Shown in pieces: positions 24,841-32,646 of a stretch of DNA of 33,533 nt (the stretch's first letter is position 1; every line of letters starts with the position of its first letter). The notes below the pieces were generated by a model. It made no database searches and was not told where the DNA came from. It was given only the letters and a program-made list of their open reading frames with translations. Position numbers and translations under genes: made by a program. Origin of the DNA: Nitrospiraceae bacterium (GTDB taxonomy: Bacteria > Nitrospirota > Thermodesulfovibrionia > UBA6902); the NCBI GenBank assembly GCA_020346765.1, contig CP070788.1, positions 1,448,864 through 1,482,396 of the forward strand, in the 5' to 3' direction.

Positions 24841-26022
24841 CTACTTGATTCTTGTTCCTGTGATCAGGTCATTGGCAGTCTTCAGGGCTGCCTTATCTTC
24901 ACCGGGCAGTAAGTTTTCCCCTTCGATGTCCTGTCCGGCAATGAATTCTTCTGTCATCCTGTACGCAATGTCATCGGTGAACTGCTTCGGGGGGTGCTTC
25001 ATGAAATAGGCAGATGGAGAGTACAGGACGCCCCCCTTGCCCCGCTTCAGGGCGAGCTTGCAGCAGCGGACGGCATCGATGGCAATTCCTGCGGAATTCG
25101 GTGAATCTTCAACAGACAGCCTGAGCTCAAGGTTCATGGGGACATTGCCGAAGAGCTTCCCTTCCATCCTGATAAAGCAGACCTTGTTGTCCTTCTGCCA
25201 CGGCACATAGTCGCTCGGCCCTATGTGGATATTTTCCGCGTCGAGACGGGTCTCAAGAATTGACTGGACTGCCTCCGTCTTGGACTCTTTTTTTGATGCG
25301 AGCCGTTTCCTGTTGAGCATATTGAGAAAATCCGTGTTGCCACCGGTGTTCAGCTGATAGGTCCGCTCTATTCTGACCCCTCTTTTTCTGAACAGGTCAG
25401 CGAGTGTTCTGTGGGTTATGGTAGCACCAAGCTGCGCCTTGATGTCATCGCCGATAAGGGGCAGATTCTTCTCTTTGAACTTCCCGGCCCACAGGGGATC
25501 GCTTGCGATAAAGACAGGAATATTGTTTATGAATCCGATGCCTGCCTCAAGGGCGCATTCGGCATAAAACCGCGATGCCTCCTCAGACCCCACGGGAAGA
25601 TAGTTGAGCAGCATCTCGGCCCCGGACTCAATGAGCGTGCTGACGATTTCCTCCTTTGTCGCCTCCTGCTGACTGCTCAGGACAAAGGTATGCCTCTCGT
25701 CATATTCCCTCATATGATCGGAAAAGCCGTCAAGAACCCGGCCCATCCTTACGATGACCCCTGCCGGTGTGAGGGAGTCACAGAACCGGGCCGTACAGTT
25801 GGGTGCGGAAAATATGGCCTCATGTACGTCACGGCCGACCTTTCTCCTGTCGATGTCAAAGGCCGCGGCTACTTCGATGTCAGAGGGTCCGTATCCCCCG
25901 ATATCCCAGTGCATAAGCCCAACGGCATCAGTGCCGTTTTTCCCCCCGTAGTACCCGATCCCCTGGAGCAAAGAGCTTGCACAGTTACCAACACCTGCAA
26001 TGGCAATTCTGATCTTGTCCAT
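24841..26022 (-). CDS. ino1: myo-Inositol-1-phosphate synthase
   Basis: This 393-residue NAD-dependent enzyme converts glucose-6-phosphate to inositol-1-phosphate, the first step of inositol lipid or compatible-solute synthesis. The Rossmann loop GVGNCASSL is at 10-18, and the catalytic region has NNIPVFIASDPLW, GDDIKAQLGATITHRTL (with its conserved Lys), QLNTGGNTDFLNML and SPNSAGIAIDAVR. The length matches the bacterial/archaeal class. GAGG lies 8-9 bases before the ATG. It heads a minus-strand run with the aldolase gene, so sugar-phosphate branching is a likely shared theme. Confidence 0.93.
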   Translation of the reverse strand: MDKIRIAIAGVGNCASSLLQGIGYYGGKNGTDAVGLMHWDIGGYGPSDIEVAAAFDIDRRKVGRDVHEAIFSAPNCTARFCDSLTPAGVIVRMGRVLDGFSDHMREYDERHTFVLSSQQEATKEEIVSTLIESGAEMLLNYLPVGSEEASRFYAECALEAGIGFINNIPVFIASDPLWAGKFKEKNLPLIGDDIKAQLGATITHRTLADLFRKRGVRIERTYQLNTGGNTDFLNMLNRKRLASKKESKTEAVQSILETRLDAENIHIGPSDYVPWQKDNKVCFIRMEGKLFGNVPMNLELRLSVEDSPNSAGIAIDAVRCCKLALKRGKGGVLYSPSAYFMKHPPKQFTDDIAYRMTEEFIAGQDIEGENLLPGEDKAALKTANDLITGTRIK

Positions 26023-26427
26023 GTCCGTTACCTCGTCAGTGTCAGCGCTGTATCAGTGAGGAATGTATTAGTGTATTAAAATAAAAACAATAATAGCAAA
26101 AACATGCCATTCTATCAACCGAAAAATGTCCCGGGCCGTATTCAGCGTCAAAAAGATCCTCGTGCTGATTATACCCCCATTTATGAGATTCCTCTTGCTA
26201 CGTCAATGTATGAGACACCCTTTGGAAAGGTCGGTGCAATCCCTTCCGAGGGCGCTCCGGCTTTGCCAGCGATGGAAATACATGCAGCATAGGAGAAACG
26301 GTCCCTGCTCCTGCACGGAAAAGGAAATGCGTCGCTGTCCCTGGTGTTATCTTGTGAAAAGCATTATGGTTGCGGTAAAATATTATATTGGGCAGAAAAT
26401 ACTCCCGGGATCACGCTTCTGAGAAAA
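26023..26427. other. Divergent intergenic region before the sensor kinase
   Basis: These 405 bases separate the ino1 start from the kinase start. Apart from the kinase promoter (26352-26381) and an AT-rich tract at 26070-26100 that could carry the ino1 promoter, I see no gene. Two short overlapping plus-strand frames at 26104-26422 lack a ribosome site and protein-like composition. Confidence 0.5.
26352..26381 (+). promoter_or_regulatory. Putative promoter of the histidine kinase
   Basis: TTGTGA (26352-26357), an 18-base spacer and TAAAAT (26376-26381) give a plausible sigma70-type promoter. Its start point near 26388 lies about 40 bases before the chosen ATG and after the GTG at 26344, which argues against the longer start. 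Confidence 0.4.
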
Positions 26428-28428
26428 ATGGCCTCCAAACATGTTGCAGAAGTCTCACGGCTCACCTCCGGTCAATACCGCCAGCTCATTGACTCGTGCC
26501 CTGTTGCAGTGGGAGTTGCCTGCAATGACAGCATTGTGTTCATAAACAGTGCCGGGGCCAGGCTCATGGGCTCAGGGGACTCTGACCGCATAGTGGGGAA
26601 AAAAATAACTGACCTGATCCACGGTGACAACAGGGATCTGGTTGCCGGGTATTTCAGGCAGGTAGAAATGAGCAAGGACGAAGGCCCCCCCATTGAGGCG
26701 AAAGTGAGGCGCTTTGACGGGAATTTTGTCGATGTTGAGATCGCGGCAACATGGGTTGGTTACAAGGGAACGCCTGCGGTGCAGTTTGCTTTCCGTGACA
26801 TAACCAAGCGGAAACAGATCGAGGGATTGCTTGTTCAGTCCAAGCAGGACTGGGAAGACACCTTTCACGCAATCACCGATATGATCACTGTCCATGACAG
26901 GGACTTCAACATCATCTATGCCAACAGGGCAGCCATGGAGTTACTGAACCTCCCGGCACTTCAAGGGATGGGCGGGAACAAGTGTTTCCAGTACTATCAC
27001 GGGACGGACTGCCCCCCGGTGGGCTGTCCCAGCTGCGACTGTCTCAGAACGGGAGAGCCTGCAAACTTCGAGATCTTTGAGCCCCATCTGAACATGTATA
27101 TCGAGATACGCTCCATGCCCCGGTACGACAGCAGCAATCAGCTTATCGGGCTGATCCACATTGCCCGGGACGTAACGGATCGCAAGCGGTCAGAGAGGGC
27201 CCTGCAGGAGGCGAAGGGCGAGCTTGAACGGCGTGTCGAGGAGCGGACAAGGGAGCTGCTGGTCATAAACGAGCAGCTCAAAGAAGAGTTCGGAGAACGC
27301 ATGGCCGCTGTGGAGGCGCTTCAGCAGAGTGAGGGCAAGTACCGCAGCCTTTCCCAGGAGTTCCACGCGCTGCTTAACGGAATCCCTGACAGTCTGGTCC
27401 TTGTGTCCCCCGGGCTGAAGGTCATGTGGGCTAACAAGGCCGCGGCAGCAGTAAGCGGAAATAACGCCGAGGACCTGAAGGGGCAGTACTGCTTCAGCGC
27501 CTGCTATCAGAGCACCTCGCCATGCGACAACTGTCCTACACAGCGCAGCTTTGCTTCCGGGAAAGAGGAGACGGCCGAGATTTCTTCTCGCACTGACAGA
27601 ATCTGGGACATCAGGGCCTTCCCGATCCTGGACGACGAAGGGCATGTGAAAAGCGTCATGGAACTGGCGCGGGACATCACGGAGAAGTCCAATCTCGAGG
27701 CAGGTGCCACGAGGACCAGGCATCTGGCATCGCTGGGTGAACTGGCAGCGGGAGTGGCCCACGAAATCAACAATCCCATTAACAACATCATCAATTATGC
27801 GCAGATTCTGGTCGATGAATTCCACAGCGAGAAACGGGACGACGAAATCGCAAAGAGGATCATCAGGGACGGAAACCGTATTGCCACCATCGTCAGAAGC
27901 CTCCTGTCCTTTGCCCGCATCAGAAAAGAGGAAAAGAGCGTTATGTACCTCCATGAGATCTTTTCCGATACCCTCTCGCTGACTTCGGCGCAGATACGGA
28001 AGGACGGTATCCACCTTAAAGTTGACATCCCGTCCCAGTCAATCAAGGTCCCGGTCCACCCCCAGCAGATACAGCAGGTCTTTCTGAACCTGATCAGCAA
28101 CTCCCGGTATGCGCTGAACTATAAGTACCCCGGAACTCATGAAAACAAGATCCTGTCCATTACATGTGAAGAGACCCTGATTGATAACGAGCCTCACATA
28201 CTCATGACTTTTCTAGATCGCGGTACCGGGATTCCTGCTGCCATAATCGACAAGGTCATGAATCCTTTCTTTTCGACAAAGGCCAACAGGGTGGGAACGG
28301 GGCTGGGCCTGAGCATCAGCCACGGTATTATCAGTGAGCACGGAGGAAAGCTCCTGATCAGCAGCCTGGAAGGTGAATACACAAAAATAACCATAAATCT
28401 GCCGATAAATATACAGGGAAATGAATGA
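26428..28428 (+). CDS. Three-PAS cytoplasmic histidine kinase with Cys-rich PAS domains
   Basis: This 666-residue soluble sensor kinase has no membrane helices. PAS1 is at about 15-130. PAS2 (about 140-265) has C186, C195, C200, C203 and C205 in a HGTDCPPVGCPSCDC cluster. A coiled coil (about 270-315) follows, and PAS3 (about 318-425) has C355, C359, C366 and C369 (CFSACY, PCDNCP). The HisKA domain has phosphate-accepting His445 in GVAHEINNP. The HATPase domain has the N box NLISNSRYAL, DRGTGIP, NPFFSTK and GTGLGLSIS. The Cys clusters suggest metal, Fe-S or thiol redox sensing; this is inferred. The start at 26428 is chosen from the promoter position, although its ribosome site is weak. The stop overlaps the regulator ATG (ATGA). 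Confidence 0.93.
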   Translation: MASKHVAEVSRLTSGQYRQLIDSCPVAVGVACNDSIVFINSAGARLMGSGDSDRIVGKKITDLIHGDNRDLVAGYFRQVEMSKDEGPPIEAKVRRFDGNFVDVEIAATWVGYKGTPAVQFAFRDITKRKQIEGLLVQSKQDWEDTFHAITDMITVHDRDFNIIYANRAAMELLNLPALQGMGGNKCFQYYHGTDCPPVGCPSCDCLRTGEPANFEIFEPHLNMYIEIRSMPRYDSSNQLIGLIHIARDVTDRKRSERALQEAKGELERRVEERTRELLVINEQLKEEFGERMAAVEALQQSEGKYRSLSQEFHALLNGIPDSLVLVSPGLKVMWANKAAAAVSGNNAEDLKGQYCFSACYQSTSPCDNCPTQRSFASGKEETAEISSRTDRIWDIRAFPILDDEGHVKSVMELARDITEKSNLEAGATRTRHLASLGELAAGVAHEINNPINNIINYAQILVDEFHSEKRDDEIAKRIIRDGNRIATIVRSLLSFARIRKEEKSVMYLHEIFSDTLSLTSAQIRKDGIHLKVDIPSQSIKVPVHPQQIQQVFLNLISNSRYALNYKYPGTHENKILSITCEETLIDNEPHILMTFLDRGTGIPAAIIDKVMNPFFSTKANRVGTGLGLSISHGIISEHGGKLLISSLEGEYTKITINLPINIQGNE

Positions 28429-30122
28429 GCCCGAAAATACTGATTATTGATGACGAGGAAGGGATCTGTTTTACCTTCCGGAAGTTCCTGTCAGCGCAGA
28501 ACTATGAGGTGGCCACTGCCCTGGACTATGAAGAGGCAATGGAGCGGATCAGCGGCGACACCTATGACGTCATATTTGCCGATATCATCCTCAAGGGCCG
28601 TACAGGGATAGACGTGCTTCGCGAAATAAAGAAGAGAAAGCTGACCTGCCCTGTCATTATGATAACGGGCTACCCCAACATCGACAGTGCCTCGGAAGCG
28701 GTTCGACTCGGGGCTTTCGATTACATCCCCAAGCCCATTCAGAAAGACGCCCTCTTTCATGCCGTGGATGTGGCCCTTCAGCATAAGGCGGTCATCGATG
28801 AGAAGGAGAAGTACCGGACCAATCTGGAGGCTATATTCCGGAGTGTCAAGGACGCCATTATCACCGTTGACAAGGACATGATAGTCCTTGCCATTAATGA
28901 TGCTGCCCGGAAAATCTGCGGTTTCCCCAAGGATTCCATCGGCAAGGCATTCAGTTCCCTGAAAGGCCATTGTAAGGGCACGTGCCTTGAGGCCATGATT
29001 GATACCGTGACCAACAGACAGCCCGTTGAGATGAATTCCGTGGAATGCAGCCGCGCCGACCGCGCAGGCCAGATCGTGGCCCTTTCCACGTCTCCCCTGC
29101 TGAACGGACAGGCCGAGTTCTCCGGGGCCGTGATGGTGGTCAGGGACGAAACCCGGCTGACCGGGCTTGAACGGGAGCTCAACGAGCGCCAGCAGTTCCA
29201 CAGGATCATCGGAAAGAGCGGCAGGATGCAGGAGGTCTATTCCCTGATCGAACTTCTGTCCGATGTGGAAACGACGGTGCTTATCAATGGGGAAAGCGGC
29301 ACGGGGAAGGAACTGGTTGCCGAGGCCCTGCATTACAAGGGAAACCGGAGCAGAAATTCACTGGTCAAGGTCAACTGTTCTGCCCTGTCGGAAAATCTCC
29401 TGGAGAGTGAACTCTTCGGCCACGTGAAAGGGTCCTTCACGGGAGCAATCAAGGACAAGATCGGACGGTTTCAGATTGCCGACGGCGGGACGATCTTCCT
29501 TGATGAAATTGCCGATATCTCCCCGAAGATTCAGATAGAACTGCTTCGGGTCCTTGAGGAGAAGGAATTCGAGCGGGTGGGTGACTCAACGACCATCAAG
29601 GTTGATGTGCGGGTGGTGGCAGCCTCCAATCAGGATCTTGCCGAGAAGGTCAGGCTCGGTGAATTCAGGGAAGACCTGTACTATCGCCTGAACGTGATGC
29701 GGGTGACGCTCCCTGCATTGAGGGAGCGGCGGGAGGATATTCCGCTTCTGACCGAGCACTTCATAAAAAAATTCAACGAAAAATTTAATAAGAAGATTCT
29801 CTCGATTTCCACGGAGGTTGAACGGATATTCATGGAATATCCCTGGCCGGGAAATATCCGTGAACTTGAGCATGCCCTGGAGCATTCCTTCATACTCTGC
29901 AGGCAGCCAACCATCACCATTGAGCATGTTCCCCCGGAGCTCAAATCATTTTCAGCGAATGAACCCTTCCTTTCCGAGGCAGGTGACATCGATGACCCCG
30001 AGACCATACGCGAGGCCCTGGAAAAATGCGCTTGGAACAAAACCCGTGCTGCTGAACTCCTGGGAATAAGCCGACGCTCCATCTATCGCAAGATAAAGGA
30101 ATACAACATCGCGCGGGAATAG
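28425..30122 (+). CDS. NtrC-family sigma54 response regulator with internal PAS domain
   Basis: This 565-residue activator starts with a receiver domain (1-120) with phosphorylation site Asp53 (FADIIL), acidic IIDDEE and Lys103. A PAS domain (about 133-245) carries C165, C183, C187 and C208 (GHCKGTC). The sigma54-interaction AAA+ domain has Walker A GESGTGKE at 289-296, Walker B GGTIFLDEI, and the sigma54-contact loop GSFTGA at 336-341, a variant of GAFTGA. A Fis-type HTH lies at the end (TRAAELLGISRRSIYRKIKEY). The order REC-PAS-AAA-HTH is unusual because of the PAS insertion, which matches the Cys-rich PAS domains of its partner kinase. A sigma54 promoter lies 169 bases downstream of its stop. 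Confidence 0.95.
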   Translation: MSPKILIIDDEEGICFTFRKFLSAQNYEVATALDYEEAMERISGDTYDVIFADIILKGRTGIDVLREIKKRKLTCPVIMITGYPNIDSASEAVRLGAFDYIPKPIQKDALFHAVDVALQHKAVIDEKEKYRTNLEAIFRSVKDAIITVDKDMIVLAINDAARKICGFPKDSIGKAFSSLKGHCKGTCLEAMIDTVTNRQPVEMNSVECSRADRAGQIVALSTSPLLNGQAEFSGAVMVVRDETRLTGLERELNERQQFHRIIGKSGRMQEVYSLIELLSDVETTVLINGESGTGKELVAEALHYKGNRSRNSLVKVNCSALSENLLESELFGHVKGSFTGAIKDKIGRFQIADGGTIFLDEIADISPKIQIELLRVLEEKEFERVGDSTTIKVDVRVVAASNQDLAEKVRLGEFREDLYYRLNVMRVTLPALRERREDIPLLTEHFIKKFNEKFNKKILSISTEVERIFMEYPWPGNIRELEHALEHSFILCRQPTITIEHVPPELKSFSANEPFLSEAGDIDDPETIREALEKCAWNKTRAAELLGISRRSIYRKIKEYNIARE

Positions 30123-30148
30123 GCAGACCGCACGATGAATTTCCTGAC

Positions 30149-30183
30149 TGAGACATGGCACACATGTGTGACATCCTGTCTCA
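30149..30183. promoter_or_regulatory. Nested palindromes, candidate activator binding site (UAS)
   Basis: A perfect 12-bp palindrome CACACATGTGTG (30159-30170) lies inside a second perfect inverted repeat TGAGACA (30149-30155) / TGTCTCA (30177-30183). It is centred about 127 bases upstream of the -24 element, the usual place for a site bound by an NtrC-type dimer. No T tract follows, so it does not look like a terminator for the regulator gene. Confidence 0.6.
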
Positions 30184-30239
30184 ATGGCTTGCCATCTTCC
30201 GGCAACGGTTTTTCCATGGTTGCGCAGAAAGATAACACC

Positions 30240-30252
30240 TAACTTCTTGAAT
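30240..30252 (-). promoter_or_regulatory. IHF-like site between UAS and sigma54 promoter
   Basis: On the minus strand ATTCAAGAAGTTA matches the IHF consensus WATCAANNNNTTR with one mismatch. It lies in an AT-rich stretch between the palindrome and the sigma54 promoter, as expected if DNA bending brings the activator to the polymerase. Confidence 0.35.
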
Positions 30253-30290
30253 TCATATCGAACTCTAAATTGTCGCCCTTGCAGGGCACA

Positions 30291-30306
30291 TGGCATGTAT
30301 TTTGCT
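30291..30306 (+). promoter_or_regulatory. Near-consensus sigma54 (-24/-12) promoter
   Basis: TGGCATGTATTTTGCT matches the TGGCACG-N4-TTGCW consensus with one substitution (C to T), and the GG and GC are separated by exactly 10 bases. Transcription should begin near 30317, before the ribosome site and ATG (30339) of the Cys-rich protein gene. Confidence 0.75.
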
Positions 30307-30338
30307 CTTATCTAAGAAATAGACGAACAGGGAGATAC

Positions 30339-30554
30339 ATGCTAAAACTGACCACTACTAAAAGATTATGCCCGCACCTTGAGGAACCTTTTGAAGAATG
30401 TTACTGCGTGAAGATGGGCAGCCAGGACATTGAGAGAGCTGTTTATCTCTGCAGTCTGCATTTTGAAATATGCGATATCTATAAACATGGCAACGGCAGG
30501 AAAAAAGGTAAATTCAACCCTGAGACGTTTAACCGCGACTCCCTGACCTGCTGA
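30339..30554 (+). CDS. 71-aa cysteine-rich small protein, likely sigma54-dependent
   Basis: The start at 30339 (MLKLTTTKRLCPHLEE) has an AGGGAG ribosome site 5 bases upstream and lies just after the predicted sigma54 start point, so the longer frame from 30270 is rejected. The protein has six cysteines (C11, C21, C23, C38, C45, C71) in a C-x9-C-x-C-x14-C-x6-C pattern plus a C-terminal Cys, and two nearby histidines (H13, H41). It has no signal peptide. This suggests a small metal- or Fe-S-binding or thiol-buffering protein. I do not recognise a named family. It is the likely target, perhaps the effector, of the adjacent two-component system. Confidence 0.75.
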   Translation: MLKLTTTKRLCPHLEEPFEECYCVKMGSQDIERAVYLCSLHFEICDIYKHGNGRKKGKFNPETFNRDSLTC

Positions 30555-30560
30555 GGTCAG
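30543..30560 (+). terminator. Stem at the end of the Cys-rich gene
   Basis: CTGACCT (30543-30549), loop GCTG and AGGTCAG (30554-30560) form a perfect 7-bp stem across the stop codon, with a further GC-rich imperfect stem behind it (30562-30582). There is no T tract, so intrinsic termination is uncertain. Confidence 0.35.
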
Positions 30561-30658
30561 AGCACCCGTGCCCCGGTGTGCCGGAACAGGGGCGTGGAAC
30601 AAGAAAGGCAGCAGATTCCAGCCATACCCCGCGCAGCGTCCCTCAGCCTTCATAACAG

Positions 30659-32551
30659 TTACTCGATGAGCGAAGTTCCGTCCATGCCTTCGGCAGACAT
30701 GCCGAAGCAGGAAAGAACTGTCGGGGCCATATCCATCTGCCCGGGGGAGGTTGTTTTGATCGGGAAATTTGTGAGGAGGATTCCGGGCACAAGGGAGGGG
30801 TCAATGATGTGGTCGCCGGTCCATTTCTTCAGGTTGTCGTCCATAATGCCTGCGGGCGCCCCGCCGATCGCTGTCTGCCATGAGCCCCGGAAGCCGTCCT
30901 CGAACCCTATGACCAGATCAGGGGCACTGCCGGTCTGCGAGCCGGAGTAGATGCTGGAATTGCGGTACACATTACGTACGGCCGGCGACCCGTCCAGGGG
31001 ATCTTTCAGTGCCACGAGCTTTTCCCTGATGGCCCGGGCTACAGACTCCGCGTCACTGCCGGGCCCGACAACCCCCTGCTTTTCCCTCCCTTTGATATTC
31101 AGGTAGATGCTTCCGAATCCCAGGGCGTAGGCAGAGGTGTTCTTCCAGTCCACATACTGGAAAAGTCCGCCGCCGTCTTTATCCTGGGAGGAAATTTCTT
31201 TTGTCAGCTTCATGAACCCCGCTTCCGCAAGCCAGGAGTTGATATGCACTGTCCTTCTGAAGCTGGAAAACCCGTGGTCAGAAAATACCATGAGGGCAGT
31301 TGCGTCGTCAACGTGGTTCATCAGTTCGCCAAGGATACGGTCCATTTTCCGATAGTAATCATCAATGACGCTGCCGTACTTTTCGGCATAGACCCTGTCA
31401 TGGAGGGGATGGCGCGGGTCCCGGGTGACCCAGAATATGTGCTGGATGCGGTCTGTTGAAAAGAAGGCCGATGCAAGAAGCCCTTCCCTGAAGCTGTTGA
31501 GCTCATGCCAGAGCATGTTTTCCTGCTCTTCAACGATTTCATCGCACATGGCTATGAAGGCCTCTTCACTGGTCCTGCCCTCCTCAACGGCCTTGGTGTC
31601 CTCAGGCATGCCGAGGGTATAGAATAACCCCACGCTGCGGGAGAGTTCCTGTATATATTCATCGGGGCTGGTTATGACAAAGGCAGGATCCCTGGGGTTG
31701 ATCTGCACGGGTGTCATATAGAGCTCAAACTCGGGGGTCACGCTGTTGAGATAGAACTTGACGATGCCTGACGCTGTCTTCATCATGCCCAGTTTAAATC
31801 TGACTTCCATCCATTCGCTCCACTGCCCTTTGCCGACGGCCACGGACCTGCCGTCCACATTCAGCTGGACCCCCGAATCACCATTCAGGGTGATTGTAAG
31901 GTCGGTCCTGGCTGCCTCACGCGACGTGAGTTTTGCCACGTTGGGTCCGGATATGAAGGTCTTTATCGTGTGTCCCGCGGGTGTGACAATAATGACCTTT
32001 TCGGCCCCTTCTTCGTGTTTCGGGACATGCCGTGTCGTGTAAAATGAATACCGCCCCAGGCCGCCCTTGATATCGGGCACGCCCAGGCCTGAATAGAGCC
32101 TGGCCCTGTTCTGCCTTGGCTGAAAGGTCATGGGCCACTTCAGGATTGTCGAGGGGATGCCCCTGTCCGAGGTGTGGTCCCAGAAGGTGTTTCCCTGCAT
32201 CACGGGAAGGAACATGGACTCCCGCTTGCCGAATGCGTTTTTCGGGTTCATTTTCATGATGGCAAGTTCAGGCATGTAGTCGGAAACCCGACGGCCAAGG
32301 AAATCAAAGATGCCGTGATAGCCGGGGTTGCAGCCCGTGGCAATCGACGCCCAGGCAACGGGGCTCTGGGCAGGGTTGCTCGTGGCAAGGGGCCAGCACC
32401 CCCCCATGGTTCGCAGTTTCGCAAAGTGGGGCAGTTCGCCCCGCTCCATCAAGGGGGACAGGACCTTCGGGTCAAGGCCGTCCATGCCGAGGAGGAGTAC
32501 TCTCTTGTATCTGGGATTGCCGGTTACTGTTACGGATGTTTCACGTGTCAT
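30659..32551 (-). CDS. Alkaline-phosphatase-superfamily phosphodiesterase/nucleotide pyrophosphatase-like enzyme
   Basis: This 630-residue protein belongs to the type I phosphodiesterase branch of the alkaline phosphatase superfamily. Metal-site motifs are visible: LLLGMDGLDP (Asp near 24), the nucleophile region NPAQSPVAWASIATG near 59-73, STDRIQHIFW, VFSDHGF, and GDHIIDPSLVPG near the C-terminus. A beta-rich insertion fills roughly 165-290. There is no signal peptide, so it is probably cytoplasmic. The start at 32551 is preferred because GAGGTG lies 7 bases upstream; an ATG at 32566 has no ribosome site. The substrate is unknown. It follows the ASKHA gene but has its own promoter, flanked by an inverted repeat. 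Confidence 0.85.
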   Translation of the reverse strand: MTRETSVTVTGNPRYKRVLLLGMDGLDPKVLSPLMERGELPHFAKLRTMGGCWPLATSNPAQSPVAWASIATGCNPGYHGIFDFLGRRVSDYMPELAIMKMNPKNAFGKRESMFLPVMQGNTFWDHTSDRGIPSTILKWPMTFQPRQNRARLYSGLGVPDIKGGLGRYSFYTTRHVPKHEEGAEKVIIVTPAGHTIKTFISGPNVAKLTSREAARTDLTITLNGDSGVQLNVDGRSVAVGKGQWSEWMEVRFKLGMMKTASGIVKFYLNSVTPEFELYMTPVQINPRDPAFVITSPDEYIQELSRSVGLFYTLGMPEDTKAVEEGRTSEEAFIAMCDEIVEEQENMLWHELNSFREGLLASAFFSTDRIQHIFWVTRDPRHPLHDRVYAEKYGSVIDDYYRKMDRILGELMNHVDDATALMVFSDHGFSSFRRTVHINSWLAEAGFMKLTKEISSQDKDGGGLFQYVDWKNTSAYALGFGSIYLNIKGREKQGVVGPGSDAESVARAIREKLVALKDPLDGSPAVRNVYRNSSIYSGSQTGSAPDLVIGFEDGFRGSWQTAIGGAPAGIMDDNLKKWTGDHIIDPSLVPGILLTNFPIKTTSPGQMDMAPTVLSCFGMSAEGMDGTSLIE

Positions 32552-32560
32552 GAAGGGGCA

Positions 32561-32620
32561 CCTCATTTGATGGGGTAATACTCAATTCTAAGTAAAACAG
32601 GATTTAAGAGTCAAATGAGG
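32561..32620 (-). promoter_or_regulatory. Promoter flanked by a perfect 10-bp inverted repeat
   Basis: On the minus strand TTGACT (32609-32614), an 18-base spacer and TAGAAT (32585-32590) each match 5 of 6 consensus bases. CCTCATTTGA (32561-32570) and its exact complement (32611-32620) flank the promoter. One arm covers the -35 and the other covers the GAGG ribosome site of the phosphodiesterase gene, an arrangement like paired operators. Confidence 0.5.
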
Positions 32621-32646
32621 TTGCTGGTTGACTGCCGGGGCCTCCT

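Noticed and set aside
26088-26110. Sigma54-like TGGCATG...TTGC on the minus strand upstream of ino1
   Set aside because: GG and GC are 9 bases apart instead of 10, and no upstream palindrome is seen, so it is probably chance.
26104-26422. Two small plus-strand frames before the kinase
   Set aside because: No ribosome site, overlapping frames, and no protein-like pattern.
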